From: Acidobacteriota bacterium | GTDB taxonomy: Bacteria; Acidobacteriota; Blastocatellia; RBC074 | Direction of reading: 5' to 3' | Assembly: GCA_022614735.1 (NCBI GenBank) | Contig: JAKEHZ010000101.1 | Location: 1 to 8,804, forward strand | Length of the DNA: 8,804 nt | Part shown: one piece after another, positions 5,118 to 8,804 of the stretch | Layout: each line of letters begins with the position of its first letter | How positions within the stretch are numbered: position 1 is the first letter of the stretch | Position numbers and translations under genes: made by a program | Notes under the pieces: generated by a model | Databases searched by the model: none | Seen by the model: only the letters and a program-made list of their open reading frames with translations | Told to the model about the DNA's origin: nothing

Positions 5118-6962
5118 TTATTTTATGTTAACAATCATTGAGTTAGAGAAGATCTTATCCACGTGAGTAGGTAAAAATAAATCAGCTTTTAGTGAAAGGC
5201 GTACTTCTCCTTTACCTGCAAGGCTGCGCGGTAATAGCAAATTAACCTGATCAAGTCCGATGAACTCACCTTGCGGACCCGCGTAGGTGACTTGTGTGTC
5301 TCGGAAATCTAATTCCACGAGTATACTACTCGGATCGCGTTGATTCCTTATGCCAGTCCCAAACAGTATTAGATAGACTCGATCGCTATCGGCTCCGAGA
5401 TCAATAGGAAGAGGGACAAATCGATTCAACGCTGTATCGAATCGTGCGATGGTTTCATAGTTCTGCGTGCCGTCACTTTTGATGCGCAACGCGAGCCCAG
5501 CTGGAACACCTTGACCGTTCATGTTAGCTGTAAAGATCCCGGGTGATATGGGGTAAATGGTCACAAGCTCTCTTCCAACAAGGACGTCGTTATTGGTTAT
5601 TGTCACCGTTGCCACACCCTCGGCAGTTCCCTGTGGCATCAGGTAATTGACTTGATTGGGAGAGACGAAAAACAGAGGCGCCAGTCGTTCAACACCGGCG
5701 CTGTCTTTAACTCTAACGACGGTGGTTGCAAGAGTCGTCGGCAGAGGCTTGGTGGCCGCTGATTGAGTTGAACTGGCCAGGTTCAGGCCAAATGCTGCGA
5801 TGATACTTTCACTGGCAACTCCGCGCGCTATATAACTTGCAGCGGAGACACTGCTCAGACCCAGGCTGTAGAAACCGGCGCTCGAGAATAACTTATTATC
5901 AAGTCTGACGACCAAAACTTTATCGCTATAGGCATTTATATGAGTGAAGGGAGTTGCGACAAAGGGTCCAAATAAAATTGGGGGGTTAGCCTGAAACCAG
6001 TGCTGACCCTGATCAGGTGAGTAATAAAGAGCAACAAAAGTCGCAGTAGGCGAGCCTATAGAAATCGCTGACAAGAAAATAATTGAGCCATTTACAGCGA
6101 TATTGGTTGCTTTATCGTTCTGAAAGAGGCCAGGGGGAACATTGAACACTTGTGTCCAGTTTTGACCTTGATCGAGCGAACGCCAGGCGCCCTCATTTTT
6201 CAGGGCAAAGATAGCCCGCCCGGATGCAGCTATTGAATTGGCTGCGCCAAAATTGGCTGATGTCCAGGTTGTGTCATTATCTTGGAGGCGAAAAACTCCA
6301 GCGCTTGTTGCCGCGAAAACATTGGACCCGCTGACGGCAAAGGCAATGCCGTCGAAGTTTGAAGGCAGACCCGATTTTGCCTCGGTCCAGTTTTGCCCCT
6401 GATCAATTGAGCGGAAGATGCTACCGGTTGTGCCGGCAAACAGAAGGGAGCCATTCGCAGCTAGCGCAGAAATCGAAGGGGGATCGGAGGTGTTACCCGA
6501 GGGATTGATGAGACCTGAATTGGCAGCTGTCCAGTTCTGTCCTTGATCGGTGGAGCGGTAGATGCCCTTATCAGTCCCAATGAAAACCGTTGAGCCAACT
6601 GCAGTGAAAGCTTGTACCTTTGCACCTGCCAAAAGCCCGTTGTTTACTGCTTGCCAGGACATACCATCGTCAGGTGAACGAGAAACCCCTCCGCCATTTG
6701 TTCCCGCATACAGGTAGTCTCCATTCTTGAATAATTTGTTGACAGGAGATCCCGGAGATGCGAGTTCATTCCAATTTTCGGTGAGCCAATTTTCGGTGAG
6801 CCAATTTTCGGTGAGCCAATTTTCGGTGAGATTGACAACAGAAGGCACGGTGGGAGAAGTTTTGTTTGGCGGAGATTGTGCCCAAGAGTAATCGGAGATG
6901 ATTACCTGAATCAGCAAACAGAAAAAAATGCTTGGATTTGGTCTCTTGCCCTTAATCATCAT
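5118..6962 (-). CDS. Secreted Asp-box (BNR) repeat protein with Solibacter-type C-terminal domain
   Basis: From ATG at 6960-6962 the product has 614 residues. I prefer this start because AGGGG lies 6 nt upstream and a good signal peptide follows (n-region MMIKGKRPNPS, hydrophobic core, cleavage near SWA|Q at 28). A frame-open TTG at 6990-6992 would add 10 residues but has no ribosome site. Features in order: four tandem LTENW units (45-64); a beta-propeller-like region with six Asp-boxes (SxDxGxxW) at 96-103, 137-144, 185-192, 226-233 (degenerate, LQDNDTTW), 262-269 and 315-322; then a C-terminal beta-sandwich from about 373 with SAASY, PLFFVSPNQVNYLMP and FGTGIRN, matching the TIGR03437-type domain common in Acidobacteria. 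It resembles secreted sortilin/WD40-like proteins of unknown function, probably binding rather than catalytic. It lies 70 nt after the acyl-CoA synthetase gene. Confidence 0.88.
   Translation of the reverse strand: MMIKGKRPNPSIFFCLLIQVIISDYSWAQSPPNKTSPTVPSVVNLTENWLTENWLTENWLTENWNELASPGSPVNKLFKNGDYLYAGTNGGGVSRSPDDGMSWQAVNNGLLAGAKVQAFTAVGSTVFIGTDKGIYRSTDQGQNWTAANSGLINPSGNTSDPPSISALAANGSLLFAGTTGSIFRSIDQGQNWTEAKSGLPSNFDGIAFAVSGSNVFAATSAGVFRLQDNDTTWTSANFGAANSIAASGRAIFALKNEGAWRSLDQGQNWTQVFNVPPGLFQNDKATNIAVNGSIIFLSAISIGSPTATFVALYYSPDQGQHWFQANPPILFGPFVATPFTHINAYSDKVLVVRLDNKLFSSAGFYSLGLSSVSAASYIARGVASESIIAAFGLNLASSTQSAATKPLPTTLATTVVRVKDSAGVERLAPLFFVSPNQVNYLMPQGTAEGVATVTITNNDVLVGRELVTIYPISPGIFTANMNGQGVPAGLALRIKSDGTQNYETIARFDTALNRFVPLPIDLGADSDRVYLILFGTGIRNQRDPSSILVELDFRDTQVTYAGPQGEFIGLDQVNLLLPRSLAGKGEVRLSLKADLFLPTHVDKIFSNSMIVNIK
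6771..6830 (-). repeat. Perfect 4 x 15-bp tandem repeat encoding LTENW
   Basis: The unit CCAATTTTCGGTGAG is repeated four times without a single mismatch and encodes LTENW on the minus strand. The unit is five codons long, so gain or loss of copies keeps the frame and changes only the linker length between signal peptide and propeller. Perfect identity suggests recent expansion by slippage, or that assembly should be checked. Confidence 0.95.
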
Positions 6963-7032
6963 CTGAAACCCCTGTTTGATCGGTCGGGGCAATGCGGGAT
7001 ATTAAATCAGCCAATATCATTTTGGTAGCACA

Positions 7033-8604
7033 TTAATTGATCTGTCTGGTTCGTCCTCGCCAATACGGTTCCCGCAATTCTTTCTTTAAAATCTTGCCTG
7101 TGCCACTCTTCGGCAATTCACCTTCGCGGATTTCGACCGACTTCGGAACCTTGTAATCGGCGAGCTTCGCGGCGCAAAACTCTATCAATTCACACTCGGT
7201 CAAACTCGCTCCGGGTCTGATCGTCAAGATGGCTTTGACTGCTTCTCCCCATTTTTCATCGGGCACACCGATAACCGCGGCCTCTCGAATGGCCGGATGC
7301 TGATAGATCACATTTTCAACCTCTGTCGAGTAAACATTTTCTCCGCCGGAAATGATCATATCTTTCTTGCGATCGACGAGATAAATGTAACCCGCTTCGT
7401 CAATCGTCGCCATATCACCAGTGTGCAGCCATCCGCCGCGCAAAGTTGTTTCTGTCTCCTCAGGACGTTTCCAATACCCCATCATCACATTCGGCCCGCG
7501 CGCGATAACTTCTCCGACTTCACCGGGCTTGATTCGTTTGCCCTCGCCGTTCACCACCTCGACTTCGACTCCGATGACCGGTCGGCCACACGATGCCAAT
7601 CGCCGCGTAATATGCTCGGGCCCATCTGTAATATGTTCTTCGGGTAGTAATGCAGTAAGCAGCGGGCTCGATTCGGTCTGGCCGTAGCCCTGGATGAATT
7701 CGCAGCCCGGAAAAGTCTTCATGGCGCGTTTGAGCAGCTCTACGGGCATTGGTGACGCGCCGTATGTGATGCGACGCAGCCTGCTCAAATCGTACTTGCC
7801 TATCTCTGGATGACTGATCAGGAAATTGATCATCGTCGGTACCAAAACTGTGCTCGTCACGCGCTCGCGTTCGATTGTCTCCATCAAAACTTTGATGTCG
7901 AACTTCGGCATAATCGCATGCGTGCCGCCGCTGAGCGTGATATTGATGAGGGCGGGAAAGGTCGCCAGATGAAACATCGGTGCAGCGTGCAGGAAAATGG
8001 AGTGAGGCTCCGGCGCTCGGGTAGCGAAAGAATGCAGCGCATTCATCCAGAGATTGCGATGACTGAGCATTACTCCTTTGGGCAATCCGGTAGTTCCGCT
8101 TGTGTAAAACAGGCCCGCCAACTCATCTTCCGAAGCTTCAGTATCCATCGGCGGAGTGGTCTCATCGACGATATGTTTCGCGATCAATGTCTCATAGTCA
8201 GCAAATCCTTCAGCGCCGCCGATAGCAATGTAATTATTGATGCCATGCAATTCGGATCTGAATAATGCTGCCTGAGCCTGGAGCGCCTCGTCGGTGATGA
8301 ACGCAACGCAATCAGCATCATTGATGATGAAGGCCAGTTCATCCGCCGCGAGCCGTGTGTTAAGAGGCACGACCGCCGCACCGATCTCAAAACATGCATA
8401 AACGACTTCAAAGAATTGCGAGCAGTTCAGCAGGTAGATCGCAACACGTTCGCCGCGCTGAATCCCAAGATTATGCAGCGCACACGCAAGGGCCTGCACG
8501 CGGGCGTCCAATTCACGGTAGCTTTGCTTTTGTGAATTGAAGATTGTCGCAGTATTGTCGGGAAAAAGATGGACGGCGCGTTTGAGCGCCTGGTGTAGAA
8601 GCAT
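7033..8604 (-). CDS. AMP-dependent acyl-CoA synthetase (fatty acid-CoA ligase family)
   Basis: This 523-residue class I adenylate-forming enzyme converts a carboxylic acid, ATP and CoA to acyl-CoA through an acyl-AMP. All core motifs are intact: the P-loop YTSGTTGLPKG (167-177), YGASPMP (281-287), the adenine-binding GYGQTES (306-312), TGD with Asp397, the hinge DRKKDMI (411-417), GGENVYSTEVEN (420-431) and the catalytic lysine of PKSGTGK (Lys504). Length and motifs fit medium/long-chain fatty acyl-CoA ligases of the FadD13/CaiC type. A cytoplasmic location is likely, as there is no signal peptide. ATG (8602-8604) is preceded by AGGAG at 6-nt spacing. It is the first gene of the minus-strand run. 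Chain-length preference is not readable from sequence, and aromatic or short-chain acids remain possible. Confidence 0.95.
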   Translation of the reverse strand: MLLHQALKRAVHLFPDNTATIFNSQKQSYRELDARVQALACALHNLGIQRGERVAIYLLNCSQFFEVVYACFEIGAAVVPLNTRLAADELAFIINDADCVAFITDEALQAQAALFRSELHGINNYIAIGGAEGFADYETLIAKHIVDETTPPMDTEASEDELAGLFYTSGTTGLPKGVMLSHRNLWMNALHSFATRAPEPHSIFLHAAPMFHLATFPALINITLSGGTHAIMPKFDIKVLMETIERERVTSTVLVPTMINFLISHPEIGKYDLSRLRRITYGASPMPVELLKRAMKTFPGCEFIQGYGQTESSPLLTALLPEEHITDGPEHITRRLASCGRPVIGVEVEVVNGEGKRIKPGEVGEVIARGPNVMMGYWKRPEETETTLRGGWLHTGDMATIDEAGYIYLVDRKKDMIISGGENVYSTEVENVIYQHPAIREAAVIGVPDEKWGEAVKAILTIRPGASLTECELIEFCAAKLADYKVPKSVEIREGELPKSGTGKILKKELREPYWRGRTRQIN

Positions 8605-8660
8605 TGTGAGCTCCTGTTAAAGCCATTTGGGTAAGAGGGTGTTTTAAAGTGCGAATTTTA

Positions 8661-8677
8661 CTGTCCCGGAGGGACAG
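8661..8677. repeat. Small palindrome in the upstream intergenic repeat
   Basis: CTGTCCC (8661-8667) and GGGACAG (8671-8677) form a perfect 7-bp stem around GGA. It lies 57 nt upstream of the acyl-CoA synthetase start, next to the 19-nt repeat at 8684-8702. It resembles the core of REP-like intergenic palindromes. It could instead terminate upstream transcription, but has no strong T tract. Confidence 0.6.
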
Positions 8678-8683
8678 GCGCTT

Positions 8684-8702
8684 AAGTGGTGCGCCCGCGT
8701 CC
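8684..8702. repeat. Right copy of the 19-nt inverted repeat shared with 3-21
   Basis: AAGTGGTGCGCCCGCGTCC is the exact reverse complement of positions 3-21. Beyond the 19 nt the two flanks diverge. It sits 6 nt beyond the palindrome at 8661-8677, in the non-coding region upstream of the acyl-CoA synthetase gene. Confidence 0.75.
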
Positions 8703-8804
8703 CCGATTCTGCTGGCGAACTCAAAAGCGCCAAAGGCGCGACGATATAATAGCCGGAGACCTGGAAATGGTTCTCTGCCAAGAGGGTGAGAAGCCCTTCG
8801 GGAA
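8703..8804. other. Non-coding right edge with a short GCGCC palindrome
   Basis: No convincing reading frame is visible. GCGCC-AAA-GGCGC (8727-8739) forms a 5-bp stem, and TTCTC (8771-8775) with GAGAA (8788-8792) could form another weak one. The stretch is probably a continuation of the repeat-rich intergenic region cut by the window edge. Confidence 0.45.

Noticed and set aside
6771..6830. The 15-bp array as a phase-variation switch
   Set aside because: The unit is a multiple of three, so copy-number change does not alter the reading frame.
6990..6992. TTG as the start of the Asp-box protein
   Set aside because: There is no ribosome site upstream, whereas ATG at 6960-6962 has AGGGG at 6-nt spacing and gives a normal signal peptide.
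6998..7018. GATATT/AATATC inverted repeat as a terminator of the acyl-CoA synthetase gene
   Set aside because: The 6-bp stem is almost all A-T with a 9-nt loop and no T run, so it is too weak to claim.
7810..8265. 151-codon plus-strand reading frame opposite the acyl-CoA synthetase gene
   Set aside because: It is antisense to a gene with every family motif intact and has no recognisable features of its own.
8745..8750. TATAAT as a -10 promoter box
   Set aside because: There is no matching -35 hexamer at 16-18 nt, and on the plus strand it would read out of the window with no gene visible.

Overview
The window is a chromosomal segment, most likely from an Acidobacteriota species (perhaps Blastocatellia-like). 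This assignment is inferred from the roughly 50% GC feel, from a large secreted protein with the C-terminal beta-sandwich domain typical of Solibacter and related genomes (the TIGR03437-type domain), and from intergenic repeats rich in GCGAAA. All seven convincing genes are on the minus strand, so transcription runs from high to low coordinates. I see no tRNA, rRNA, CRISPR array, transposase, integrase or phage gene.

In transcription order: (1) 8604-7033, an AMP-forming acyl-CoA synthetase with a complete motif set. (2) 6962-5118, a secreted Asp-box (BNR/sortilin-like) repeat protein with a Solibacter-type C-terminal domain and a perfect 4 x 15 bp in-frame tandem repeat near its N-terminus. 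(3) 5100-4174, a secreted class A beta-lactamase-fold serine hydrolase that lacks the deacylating glutamate. (4) 4171-3809, an unrecognised 120-residue protein starting 2 nt after the hydrolase stop, hence probably translationally coupled. (5) 3760-2714, a Tat-exported alpha/beta hydrolase of the dienelactone hydrolase/acetylxylan esterase type. (6) 2265-1066, a HlyD/MacA-type membrane fusion protein without an adjacent transporter. (7) 1016-36, a PLP-dependent threonine/serine dehydratase-like enzyme. Gaps between genes 1-5 are 70, 17, 2 and 48 nt, consistent with one transcript. Genes 6 and 7 are separated by 49 nt.

The most striking non-coding structure lies in the 448-nt gap between genes 5 and 6. 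It is a perfect 70-bp inverted repeat (2507-2576 with 2615-2684), extended by imperfect pairing to about 87 nt per arm. Its spacer carries 9-bp GCGAAA-type tandem repeats, and a run of seven T follows on the minus strand. It can be read as an oversized terminator for genes 1-5, as a fold-back (MITE-like) element, or both. A 14-bp perfect stem-loop sits between genes 6 and 7. A 19-nt sequence at the left edge (3-21) recurs exactly, in inverted orientation, at 8684-8702 near the right edge, beside two small palindromes. This looks like a dispersed intergenic repeat family.

The genes do not form a recognisable single pathway. Genes 2, 3 and 5 encode predicted exported proteins and gene 6 an envelope-anchored adaptor, so an envelope theme is plausible but unproven. 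I found no clear evidence for a new defence or mobile system. The repeats, the altered beta-lactamase-fold enzyme and its coupled small partner are the best leads.
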